From Membranipora membranacea (lineage: Eukaryota > Bryozoa > Gymnolaemata > Cheilostomatida > Membraniporidae), in contig OU612071.1 in the NCBI GenBank assembly GCA_914767715.1, positions 20,270,948 through 20,334,947 on the forward strand: a stretch of 64,000 nucleotides of DNA, written 5' to 3'. The notes beneath the pieces were generated by a model that was given only the letters and a program-made list of their open reading frames with translations, searched no databases and was not told where the DNA came from. The position numbers and the translations under genes were made by a program. Of this stretch, positions 23,091 to 34,240 are shown one piece after another. Every line of letters starts with the position of its first letter. The first letter of the stretch is position 1.

Positions 23091-23481
23091 CTGCAATAAA
23101 CCGCACAATCATTGTAAGTTCCAAGTTATTCAGGAGATCAGATAATTTAACTGCAAAGCAAGGAGATAAAAAAGCCTTACTTCTTACTCCGACTTTTGAA
23201 AATGAAAATATCGAAATGCCATTGTTTCTTTCTCCGCTGTACCTCAAGATATACTTGTTTGAAGGCCAGTACAATATATCACATCATTTGACACTTAATG
23301 ACTTCAGGCAGCCTCCCCCTATTGCAACAAGTTATAGGCTGGTGGAAGTTAGGTCCCCAAGTACAACCTTCATCAGATTTTTATTTCGATGTACTTACCT
23401 TCCTAGATTGCTCGTTGAGGGTATTAGTTCGTAACTGTAACTCCGTATGTGTCAACCTACTAGGTGGTTTAAATACTACGG

Positions 23482-23990
23482 AAGGACCACAGCAATAAAT
23501 AGTCTGGAAGCTAGTTCTGCAGTAATTATGTAAAATTTTCACATTTAGAAAATCCAGAGCACTTGTGGGTAATAATTATGTGTAGTGTTAAGAATTGTCC
23601 TCCCTTCTCATCTAAGAGCTATGAGGCATTTATGCGCCCTAGTGCTGTGCCAACATAATAAGCTTACACTTCAAAATACATTTAATTGCCATTCTTTCCC
23701 ACATAAGTTCAAAATAAATATAGTTCCATTGTCAGGAGACATTTTACAACAGTAGATAATTTCATTTGATAATTTTACAGTTGTCTCAAGTATATGGAAG
23801 TATTAGCTTATTAGGTTGGCACAGCACTAGGGCGCATAAATACCTCATAGCTCTTAGATGAGAAGGGAGGACAATTCCTGTCACAACACATAATTTTTAC
23901 CCAGAAGTGCTCTGAATTTTCTAAATGATGAAATATTGCATAATTACTGCAAAACTATCTGCCAGACTACATATTGCTGTGGTCCTTTAG
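23482..23990. mobile_element. MITE with ~180-bp terminal inverted repeats, copy 1
   Basis: The left arm starts AAGGACCACAGCAATAAATA and runs to about 23665. The right arm (about 23805-23990) is its reverse complement at roughly 90% by eye, ending TATTGCTGTGGTCCTT. Both arms include GTCCTCCCTTCTCATCTAAG and GCCCTAGTGCTGTGCC. The centre is AT-rich with no coding frame. A second copy lies at 39706-40045. A non-autonomous DNA transposon; superfamily not assigned. Confidence 0.85.
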
Positions 23991-24431
23991 AAGTCTTTAA
24001 GATTCAGCATTGGCATGTGTTTTCCAGTCTTCGCTATCTTAGTCATGCACCTCTACAAATATAGGTCCGCATGATCATACCAATAGCTTAGAAGACTGCT
24101 GTTTTTTTCCATTCTAGACTTAGCACCTTTATACAATGGGGCACATCTAGTTTGTTTGAAGGCTAGGAATATGACCATCATTCTAGGCTGGTTTTCTACC
24201 AGGCACTCTCATTAATTATATATCCGCCGTAATTCATATGAGAAAGTGAATTAATTGAACATTGTTCTACGAAAATAATGGGGAAGGAAGAGAAAATTTA
24301 AATGGTTAATATTTTTATGCCTCACATCACATGACCTGTTTAACTTGGTCAGAAATGTAACAAACAGATTTGCTTGGCCGATGAAGACTCCAAAGAAAGT
24401 TAGCTAAAATTTCTACACAATGCAATTTTAC

Positions 24432-25169
24432 CTCTGTAGAAGAGTTTGGTTTCTTGACTGTCATACAGATGACTCCGCATCTCTGTCTGTATGAATGAAG
24501 ATGTCAGGTCGCCTCCAACAAGAAGCTCTATGCAGTATTCCACTGCAAACTATCCACAGTCATCACGGCCCATCTGCTGCTGCACAGGGACGTGGCTTAC
24601 TGTCAATGACTTGGGATTGACACCTTGAAGACCTTAAATGTAGTCAGACTGAGAAATAAACTCAATGACAATTCACATTAAATTGGATAAATTTATACTT
24701 GTAGCCTTCTTTTTATAAACCCTTGACAAAGCTCACACTTTGGTTATTTCTTTTCATGAGAAATTATGGTGGCCCTATACATAAGGTCACCCTAGGTATA
24801 GGCTCTGGTATGATCTTTGGCTTGTGTAAGCATTCAAGTAGCTTACTATCCTATATTTGTTAAAAAAGGTTAAAACTCGACCGCCACCTTCAGCATAAAT
24901 ACCCAAGGAATGTATAATTGGTTTGTCTGCCACTATTTTGTTTACTTATCTTACTTACTAGCAAGAGCTTTGTAAATCTTTTGGCTTAAGGTTATGGTGA
25001 GGTTGTCCATAATGCGTATCTCCTGTTTTGAGGAGCAGCCAATGTTTGTCGCAGATAGCCAGTGCTGAGAAACATCGTCATGGATGATCTGGATGAATTT
25101 GCTGTAATTTGCCTGAAAGGCAGCAGGTCTTTGAACAAGTAGCACATCTTTGACTTGAACGTCGGGCCA
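24432..25169 (-). pseudogene. Ulp1/C48-like cysteine protease, broken next to the active site
   Basis: Two exons joined in phase, 25169-24959 and 24632-24432, with AG/GT borders. The first reads WPDVQVKDVLLVQRP and then IHDDVSQHWLSATNIGC and IRIMDNLTITLSQKIYK; the H of QHW and the D of IMDNL fit the His and Asp of a Ulp1-type triad. The second reads VPVQQQMGRDDCG, fitting the oxyanion Gln and the catalytic Cys, followed by a TAG stop (24550-24552), after which coding text continues (FAVEYCIELLVGGDLTS). Ulp1-like proteases act on SUMO or related conjugates and are often carried by DNA transposons; function here is inferred from motifs only. The stop directly after Cys-Gly should abolish activity. 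No 5' exons were found. Confidence 0.65.
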
Positions 25170-25219
25170 CTGAGAATGAAGGATATATAGGCATGCATTG
25201 ATATACCTGTCATCTAGCT

Positions 25220-26800
25220 ATATCATACGAAAAATCATCCTCTTCCTCTGCTCCCTTATACCCTTGTACTTAACTCTGTCAAAATTTTCTAGCTTTGCAT
25301 AAGGGAATTTAAGTTACCTACTCATAATGGCATTTATTTTGGGAGTTTGGATGCCAGTGTGCTCTTTGTGCAATTACAAAATATCATAATTTCACTCCAT
25401 AGTAGATAATAGAGAAATAAATAGCCTGATATCAATGTGGTTGCAAGTATTGGATTTAGTTAACACAATATAAACAATACTGGTCGGAAGAGGACAGGAC
25501 TAATAAAACATGAAAAATTCTAAAACCACACTCACTTAACCCACCACTCAGGCGCATATTTATTTCGTCAAACCCTCTTCAATAAGTCTCTATCATTCCT
25601 CCTCAAATAAGTGAGGTATGTCGTAGCCATCATAACCAAACACTCACCTAAAACAAGCCAATATTATTCTTACAATCTATTGTCATTCAAAGACGGAGAG
25701 GGGGACACACAAAATAATGATTTCAAGCAACCAGGACAAACACTTGCAGGAGCTCCAGCCTTCTCCGAGTTCCTTGGTTTTTTTTCTATATGAAATGAAT
25801 CCTGGTTTTTTTCAGGTTCAATGTTTTTCCACACCTGAAGTATCTCTGCTGTGAGAATGAAGCTCTTCTGTCTGGCTGATAACAAGCCTCCACTACAGTT
25901 GTTTTTATATTGATGGAGCCTGCTTTTTGTCTCATCTCAGTTCATGGTGATGATCAATAACTCCTAATATGTAGTACTAAGTTACCAGGGAGGTGACACT
26001 ACATCAATTGGTAACATAACTCTGACCAGTCAAGTCATGTCAGAACCAACATATTATACATTGGAATACCTTGGTTATATTGGTGTTGAATCGCCCTTGA
26101 TTGAATGATCATCAATGAACCAGTTCATTATCATCATAATGATGAATTGAATGTATTCAACCTGAAAGTGAAAGTTTTTCTAGACACAGTCTTCTCTATC
26201 AAATCAATGACAATACTTTCTTTCAGTTCCAGTATGTGTTCTCAATATGCATAAAATACCTGGTTAGTAGCTACTTTTGAGTGAGTAGCTGGCATAGTGA
26301 GTTTGGAAACTGAAGAAACTCAGAAATTGACAGACTTAATTTCTTTCAAGACCGGCGTGGTGACCGGATGTAGATTGAAAGAAAGAATATGTGAGTAGCT
26401 GTGAACAGTAGTTCTAAGAAAGCCTATCACTGGCTGAGAACAGTAATTCTAAGAAAGCCTATCATTGGCTGAGAACAGTAGTTCTAATTTTTCCTTACCA
26501 ATATGTTGTCCTTAGTTGGTTGAGGGAGGGCAACTTTTTATTCAGTTGACCTGGATTATTTGTCATGTCTTGGGACTGATTGCCAAGACAAGGGAGGTGT
26601 TATAAGGGCAGAAAAAAATCTTTTTTTGTACCAAAAACTTTATTTTTCTAGCAACGATATTTCTGGCAAGAGATTCATCTTCAAACTTGCCCAGTTGATC
26701 ATCTTGAGAACTTGTTGATCTTTTCACCAAGTCGACTGTTACATGTTCTATTCTTACAGTTGCCCTTGTTGCTGCCACTCATCTCTGTGGTTGCCCTGCC
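25220..26800 (-). repeat. Diverged segmental duplication, copy 2 (partner 21680-22640)
   Basis: See partner entry. This copy is longer because of insertions near 25960-26600. The distal end (26640-26790) again contains GTTGATCATCTTGAG.ACT and CAGTTG.CC.TGTTG.TGCCACTCAT. Confidence 0.7.
26402..26486. repeat. 43-bp tandem repeat, about two copies
   Basis: GAACAGTA.TTCTAAGAAAGC plus CTATCA.TGGCTGA repeats with two substitutions. Confidence 0.85.
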
Positions 26801-27427
26801 TGCTGTGTTCTGCATTCTGGATCGCAAGGCTCACATTGCTAGTTTTTTTCAAGATTGGCTTTCATTGATAAATGAGAACAATAGCATGAACATTCTGATC
26901 GATTGAGATTCATGTTTGCCAGTGGTTCTATTTTAACTTGAGATCTTTTGTCCCCAAAGAAAAGTGAGAGCAGAGGTCCTGTTCTTGGATTGTCTTTTAT
27001 TTGCTTGTCAATTACTTGTGGCCGAGGAACAGGTCAGGGGATGGGTCGGTCGGTTTTCTTTTTCCAGCTAATTGACTAGTGGATTTCTTGAGGTTGGTCT
27101 GCTTTTGTCACCCACTACAAGTTCCTAATTTACCTGGGAAATAACGACGATAAGCTATAATTTTTCCTATGGAAACCTGTAACGGACAACATTCAGTATC
27201 ACATAATACATCAGGGACCTGGCGAACCATGACGGCATCGGGGATAGCGTCAACACTTCATGCAGTTAAGCCCTGTTTGTTTGAAATAATTTATTATTAT
27301 ATGCACTTGAGATGTCCCAATTGAACCTGCCACATAATGTAATTGTAATGTAATGTTACAGTGAGAAAAATCAATGTTTATTTAGCCGACAGATATTTAG
27401 ATTTAATCCTTTCGACTACATAGCTAG

Positions 27428-27935
27428 TTATATCTGTAGAAAAATTGTTACGGATAAAATGTTTAAAAAGTCGGGTTCGTTTTTGAACAATTGATGAAAA
27501 ATACCACAACTCGATATTATAAGTAAGAATTGGTAAAATAAGCGTTTGATAAAATGATCTTTCTGAGAGACACTAGGCTTAAAATGTTTAAATTTGGAAA
27601 AAGCATAGAATCTTGAGCGTAACTTTCTATTAATACATAAAGAGTTCTCATGCCATTTAAGGCTATTACTAAAAGTAGTACCAAGGTATTTAAAAAGATT
27701 AACTTTATCAATTACACTACCATTAATGTATAAAATATCACAAACAGTAAAAGTTCTACTGAAACTCAGAACCATCTCTTTGGTCTTTTTGGCATAAATC
27801 AAAAGGTTAACCGATCGGCATTTGTCTAAAACTTCTTCTACAGCATCAAAATAAAATGAAGCATCGGCTTTAAAATCTAAAAGTCCTACTATTGCCATAA
27901 ATCATCAGCATATTTAAAAATTCTGATGTCTTTGT
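27428..27935 (-). pseudogene. Non-LTR reverse transcriptase fragment
   Basis: Minus-strand text KYADD (the RT catalytic box) near 27910-27935 is followed after a one-nucleotide frame change by AIVGLLDF, then VNLLIYAKKTKEMVLSFSRT, VIDKVNLFKYLGTTFSNSLK and a thumb-like tail, as in the palm and thumb of LINE reverse transcriptases with the order ADD...N..KTKEM...FKYLG. 5'-truncated, and no 3' tail was recognised. Dead copy. Confidence 0.75.
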
Positions 27936-30636
27936 GTTCTGATTGAATAAAATTGGTGTATATTGAAAATAAAAATATTGGCTTATGCCTGTCATTTTAC
28001 ATCCAAATTCTATTTGAGAATGTGTCCCGTTTGTATCTGACAAATAGAAGGCCTAAAAAAACTTGAATCTGCCTTTATCATAAACATGAACATAAAAAAT
28101 AAAACAAAAAAACTGTCACTGTTGATTTTTTTTATCGTGTAAGAATACTCGACCTCAACACAGAAGTTCTTTCCTCGTTGTTATGCACCTTTAAGTATCT
28201 GGAATTTTGCGCCAGACTCCTGCTCCATGGTGGCTGCAGGGAACTCAATGTATTCATCTTTTCACCTGAAAGCAAGACATAATAATAATTATAATGTACT
28301 CAATGCGCCTGAGGAAGGAAAGAACTACGTATGTCCACAATTTTCTACTTGTTTATAGTTGTTCGATAGTAGTTTGAAATATGGCCATCATTGTGCGGAC
28401 GTATGGTATATCGGCCGTTTCAAGTCTTGCAGAGTCTTGTGGAATATGCACGCAATAATTGCCTCCAGCCTGATTTTTTAAAGCTACTCAAGTGGGAAAT
28501 TTCCCGGAGTTAGTACTTCGGTACTAGGATGCCCACCCCGTGATACCATGTGGTATGCCAGAACGAAAACAGTCCCTTTTTTCACGAGGTTTTGTAAACA
28601 GTTCTACATGTGGTAGATACAGGAAACGTCACCAGAGTAATCTTTTGTGACATGTGTATTCTAGGAGTGTACCACCTGTTGAATGGCGGTATTTCATTCA
28701 CTCATGATGTTTATTCATTCCAATGACTGTTTATCAGTGCTGGTTTCATTTAGTGATCAACAAACTAACAATAACCCATCATGAATTTAGTTGGAAGTAA
28801 TGGTTGCATACAGTGATGGGGCCAGTTAGCAATTTATTTGTCATAGAAATTTTAATGAATTTAAAGTAGAATGAATTAAAAAAAGTCGGCTCGACACCCC
28901 AAATACTGTACTGCCTGGGTAAATGACTGCTCTTTGAGACATATGTGCACCTATATTAATAACAACATTTTTCAGTTTATTACTTTTTTAGCAGAATAAG
29001 TGTACCAGCAAGCCTTTTGTCACAACTGTTACAAAAAGTGATAGAAATACAATCAATCAATTGGAAGTTACGTACAGTTAAGATTTTCCCCACAGCTGAA
29101 TACTTTGTGTCGATGCGTTTACTTTCGAAAGCACTTGAAGTGATCATGGGAAATGAACCATAAGATGTCTCTGGTAGATCCTCGTCGGTATTATGGAATG
29201 ATCTGGATAGGATCTAGAGATCACTGTTTTGTGCGGAGCCTCATGTGATGCCCTTCAGTGTTGTAGTTAGAAAATAAATAAATCTTAGAGGTGTCCAGTT
29301 GCTTATTTACGCTGTTTAACTCTATTTTGATATAGTTATTGGTGTGTACCACAACGCCTAATTGCCTCTTGCCTGTCCTCTTGGTGTGTCAATTTCTTTC
29401 TTTGTACCAAGAAAAATATGTTTAATTTTAGCGACTGTCCTACTAGCAGTATTCATGGTGGAATGTGTGGTAATTTGATCTGATCTGATTCAGAGCCCAA
29501 TTTGGTAGCGCTATTTATATGGATTTTTGGGCAGCAATCAAGGCTTTTGATTGGTCAACACTGTTCGTTGTATTTTATGACTGCTTATTCACTATGGTTT
29601 AATATTATGTTGATTTTAGGGCTAATCAATACATGAGGAAAGCATTTGGGTTGACTTTCGCAATAATACCATTACTTTATTCAAAATTAGAAAGCCTTAT
29701 GTTTCATAATGAGTATGGATAGTGGATAATGGATAGTGACAAAGATGTTTGAGCGGGGGGGGGGGGGCTGAGTTGAATTCTCAAATGTAACTTCTCTTTT
29801 TTTTGAAATTTCATCATCATTACTGTGAATTAAATGCGGTTTTCCCCCAGATTAGGGCTGACCATCGCAATAGATATGTTTTCCCTTTGGCATCACATTT
29901 TGAAATGTAATTGAAGTGAGACTTCTTCCCATTTTTCTTGGATATTGAACTTCCAATAGCAGCTATATAAATATTATTCAATGAATTTTAAGTGACTTGC
30001 TCAGTATCAGCAGAATAAGATTATTGTATTGGCGCAGCCCTAAAAACAGGTAAAATCAAAAATAAAGATGTTAACATTTTAAAACATGTTTTTTGAAAAT
30101 TCAAGAAAGTCTCCTTCAAGACAAAGTAGCTGGGAAGATTTGGTTAAACGTTGGTGTGCCTAGCTGAAGCAGGACTCTAAATAATTGGAAGAAAAAATAT
30201 ATATTATGTAAATCATTGCAATGATAGCATATTTAATTCACTGTGCTTAAAATTGTAAGCATTCTTCATTCGACTCGGGAGCATACAACTCATTCAAAAC
30301 ATGATTCGTCTTCTGGTTTCCCGCCGATGGTTTTGATATTTCTTATCCAAAAACATACATACAAAAGACCTATTATATTTAACTAAGTGCCTGCTTGTTT
30401 ACATATACTGTCCTTGACAAAATTAATAAAATAAATAAAAATATATAAATGAAATAAAATAAAATATCTATCTATTTGAATAGGAAAATGGCCGTTAACT
30501 TATTCTTAATAAAATTTGATATTAGTGTTTGTCCTTGCATCTATCATAGACCAAAATAGGCTAATTGAAACACACCTGTGAAGCAAGCATTCAGTGTTTT
30601 TCCGTCTTTCGCTTTCAACCCAGCATCTCTCGCTAA
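27936..30636. other. Long non-coding stretch
   Basis: No open frame with family resemblance, no tandem array. A G-run of about 14 lies near 29755-29768, and AT-rich simple sequence near 30420-30470. Confidence 0.4.
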
Positions 30637-31023
30637 CGTACTCCAGCTTCTATTCATTCTGTCACTCAAATCCTTATTTTCATCTGCCTGAAACTCTTTG
30701 GAGATAACAAGGAGTATCGATGTATTGCTGGACATCCCTCATTTTTTCACTTTTGTCTGTATCCAATGCACCTGGAGCATATTGCACACCTCTACAAGAT
30801 GCATGATGTCGATATGAGAGTTCTGGCCAGGAATAGCAAATTGCGCTATGTGGCCTACAGATCCTACACAGGATGGCTGCAGGGATATCTTGGCAGAGGA
30901 CATCGCAGAGTGATCCCTCAGTGTGTGTCCAAAGCAAGCAGGCAGGCATTTCCAAGTGCAGCTGGAGAGTACCGAGGCTTTCTACCTGAACGCCCCAGAG
31001 TTCAACAGGAGCCCCAGCAGTAA
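30637..31023 (+). CDS. P2X7 C-terminal 'ballast'-type zinc-binding domain protein (stand-alone)
   Basis: The frame is open from 30637, has a Met at 30766 and stops at 31021-31023. It reads YRCIAGHPSFFHFCL, then NSKLRYVAYRSYTGWLQGYL, RRVIPQCVSKASRQAFPS and GEYRGF. The pattern LR..AYR.Y..W, IP.C....R..FP and G.Y.GF is that of the intracellular Cys/His zinc-binding domain at the C-terminus of vertebrate P2X7 receptors. In invertebrates this domain is known as stand-alone or multicopy genes with no channel part, and no channel transmembrane segment is visible here. Coding-like text before the Met suggests the true start is upstream, probably in another exon. It faces the transposase gene ending at 31573 (convergent, about 550 bp apart). 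Biochemical role outside P2X7 unknown. Confidence 0.75.
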   Translation, partial: RTPASIHSVTQILIFICLKLFGDNKEYRCIAGHPSFFHFCLYPMHLEHIAHLYKMHDVDMRVLARNSKLRYVAYRSYTGWLQGYLGRGHRRVIPQCVSKASRQAFPSAAGEYRGFLPERPRVQQEPQQ

Positions 31024-31572
31024 ATCATCAACCCCAACAGCCCTTTTTAGGGCTACCAATTATCAATCAATGAGTTTGTTCATAAATTGTTTGCATAAGG
31101 TATATTTTCATGAGTGAAGAATAGGTTTCACTCATATTTATTTTGTTCCACAGAGATTCAGATTAGACAGATACAGATTTTGAAAACAAATATCAGAGCA
31201 CATTCTCTGACAATAGTGTGTATTATACGAGATACAAAAGAGTTACGGATACAGACAATTTACAATTGACTTAGCTAGCATGATATACTATACAATATTA
31301 CTCAATCCAGCTGGTATGAAAGGAAGAAACTAGTCATCATGGCAAAAAAATGGTCTAATAGCTGTTAGTAATATTGTAAGCACATGGATTCATTGAGCAG
31401 CTAGCAAGAACATGAGTATAACAACCACAACTGAAATGATGCAAGTTGTGACAAATAGAGGGCTGCTGTGAAAGCTCTCCTGTCTGTAATATCGTAAATT
31501 GACCTTGCAATATTTAGTAAGCAAGTTATCTGACATAAAGAAATATGAAAATAATAAAAATGTTGAGTGCTC

Positions 31573-34240
31573 TCACTTTGGTTTTTTACCTTCAGGGCCT
31601 TTCCCTCTCTGGCTCCTACGTTTAGGAACAGCGACAACTTTGCTGGTGGTAGGAGTTGACGCTGCTTTTGGCTTAGAAGCTTTTGAGGGTATACCCTGCA
31701 GGTCAGATGTGGATGGCTGTGGAGATGCAAGTGCACCAGCAAGAATAGACGTAGACTGTGTTTCAGCTGTTGGAGAGGCAAGTGGCTCTGGCACTGGGGT
31801 CGCAGCAGCCCAGTTGAATCTTGTCTTGTACCTCTCTCTCACCTCTGAATCAGGCTCCGTCTCCATCTTACTGGTCATTGTTGGGGGTGTACTTGGTAGG
31901 GTCGGCAGATTCACGGACTGATCCCCTTGGGCAACTCGCTTTGTGAGACCCATCAACTTTGCGAGATAATCTGCAACAATGAGCACATAGTGACATAGCC
32001 CTCACGGTGAACAAATAATTTATCAGCATAAATTACTTCTTTCATTACAGATCTTTCCAACATATATGTATACATAATATGCAAGTTATAGCTTCCTGCC
32101 CTGATATATCTGGTATATTTACGCGGCTGAACTTTTACACAAGTGGTGCCTTACTATAGAAAACAGTTCCAATATATTTTCCCCAAAACCAAAAAAGTGG
32201 CCACTAGCCTAGCATGGTCTGCGGTCTCGTTAGATATGAACTTGTGAGGCATTTTACAAACCTGTAGTTGGTCGACTGCGGACCTTGGAAGCTTCCCTTG
32301 CCGCCCTTGTACTTTAGATAAGACACCGTCAACTTGAGCTGGCCAGCTTCCTCCAGCAGCGCTGGCCGATTACAATTCTCATTGTAGCGGAGTGCTGCAA
32401 GCAGTAGTCTGTAAATAAAAATATATCTCTATTACCTATAGCTGCTCGTTAGCATTGTTCTATGTGGTATTTGCAAACAAGACCCAGTACCCTTAAATTG
32501 AGGCACAAGGTGGTAAAGAAAACAACCACACATACTGGATTTAATTTCATCTCATGAATTGCAAACTAGATTACAGTGCACTAAAAATCTACGTATATAG
32601 TATTGCATGAACATCTTGTCAACAAAACCTCAAACTGAAAATTGAGTGTTTCAATTAGTATAATACATATCTTACCTAGCATTCATTCCCTGGAACCCAA
32701 AAGAGAGATGTTTGGGAGCGAATGATAACACTATTCGGTGACAGGATTCCAGTCGACTTGTCTGGCCATGAGGTGAAAGCTTCATAATCGCTTTCACTCG
32801 CTCGGGGGTAGAAAGTACTGCACAGACCTTCTTGTAGACCTGACTACCTAAAACAGTATAATGTAGAAACATTCTACATCTATGTATTTTGGAGTTTTTA
32901 GTTATGCACTAAGGGTTTTAGTAAGTTTCCCAACACGCTATATACGTACAAGTACATTACTCCTTCCTCATCAACAGAAATAATGTGAGAACTGCTTGTC
33001 CTTTGATTTCAAGATCTAATTATATGAGAATAGAGAAGATATCTTACCTGAGTCTAGCCAGTCTGTTTCATTCCATGGCTGCACTTTTGGTAAACACATT
33101 AGCTGGAAATTCGTGTCAAGTGACCCAGCATGGCCCTCCGTTTCTCTTCCATCACTTGACCATAATTTTCATTCACTTCTGTGTGGCCTGCCATATAGTA
33201 TAATCTATAAAGGAGAGGAATTTTTTGCATCATTGATGTAAACTTGTAAAAGATTTAAATTGTACAGCAGACATTATTCCGGATACCGACACGCTGCAGT
33301 TAGTAGTTATCAGCGAAGCAAGTGATCTCAAATTTCACACCGAATTCAAATGAATAGGGTTTATTCAACAAATTATATCACTACATCTGTTCAATGGTGC
33401 ATCAATTCAATTCAATTCATGGATTTTTGAAGCTGATAAATAAATAGATTCAGTCGATTCCGGGTTTGAAGATCAGCTATGAATAGCACAGACCTTGATT
33501 TTAAACTTCATATAGGAAAACAGAAATTACATGAAACTTCTGGCCTCTGTGTAGGATACAGACCACCATCACATCAATAGTACAAATACATACCTGTTAC
33601 AATTGCTGTCAACTGTCTCTGTTGTTAGCGGCACATACCTTCCCTCTTCACCTCTAGGCAGCTTGTCTTTTGTGATTGGCACAAGTTTCTTCCTGATTCC
33701 TAAATAAAACAGCAAAACTCATATTGATGAAAGTAACTTACACATTTATTCACAGGAGGGAAAATTTGCCACTTCCCATAAGCTTGAAATGGTCAAAGTT
33801 ATGGCTAGCTAACATTTACTTACTCTCTTTACTTGATTGAGATTTAGTGCTAGCTTATATAGGTCACACCCCAACTAGCTAACTTACCTAACCTATTATT
33901 TATGAGATTCTTTTCTTGGCCACCACATAAAACTTATTTTTTGATAACAGCTTTGCTCCCATGGCTATGATAACATTGCTTGGAAAAGAGTTTCCAAACT
34001 TGTTGCCACAAACAAAGTTTGAAAATATGGAAGAAAAACAAAGTAATCACCTTTGACCACATGCCAGTCGTCATACCAATGACAGATTGTTGGAAACTTT
34101 TCTGGCATCATCTTAGTAATTGCTGGATGTTGATCAGTGACAAGGTCTGTTACTGTCAGTCCATAGCTGGCGAGGTTACTGAGACTCCTGAGCAGGCCCT
34201 CTTTTTCCATAGCTGCTGAGTTCATCTCTGTTTCTACTCT
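31573..34240 (-). CDS. Intron-containing transposase-like gene (DDE-type, WH.VKGIRKKL family), damaged
   Basis: Exons in order: 34240-34051, 33699-33639, 33204-33048, 32847-32676, 32408-32262 and 31974-31573, with GT/AG borders and matching phases for the first five. Exon 1 reads MEKEGLLRSLSNLASYGLTV then VTDQHPAITKMMPEKFP and WYDDWHVVK; exon 2 continues GIRKKLVPITKDKLPRGEEG. Exon 4 reads RLESCHRIVLSFAPKHLSFG and exon 5 LLLAALRYNENCNRP, the S.LE..H....FAPK...F and LAAL..NEN signatures of a large invertebrate transposon-derived family. The last exon starts DYLAKLMGLTKRV and ends in a basic tail (KRRSQRGKGPEGKKPK), possibly nuclear targeting. Damage: exon 3 changes frame near 33100-33130, and exon 5 to 6 is out of phase by one. 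Earlier exons are not found. Superfamily assignment is inference. Confidence 0.7.

Noticed and set aside
30544-30735. 63-codon minus-strand frame ending near a GTGTGT donor
   Set aside because: It overlaps the plus-strand ballast gene for part of its length and has no family match; probably a shadow frame, though a small exon cannot be fully excluded.
31499-31921. 140-codon plus-strand frame
   Set aside because: Antisense to the last exon of the transposase gene, which has better support (acceptor, basic tail, family motif).
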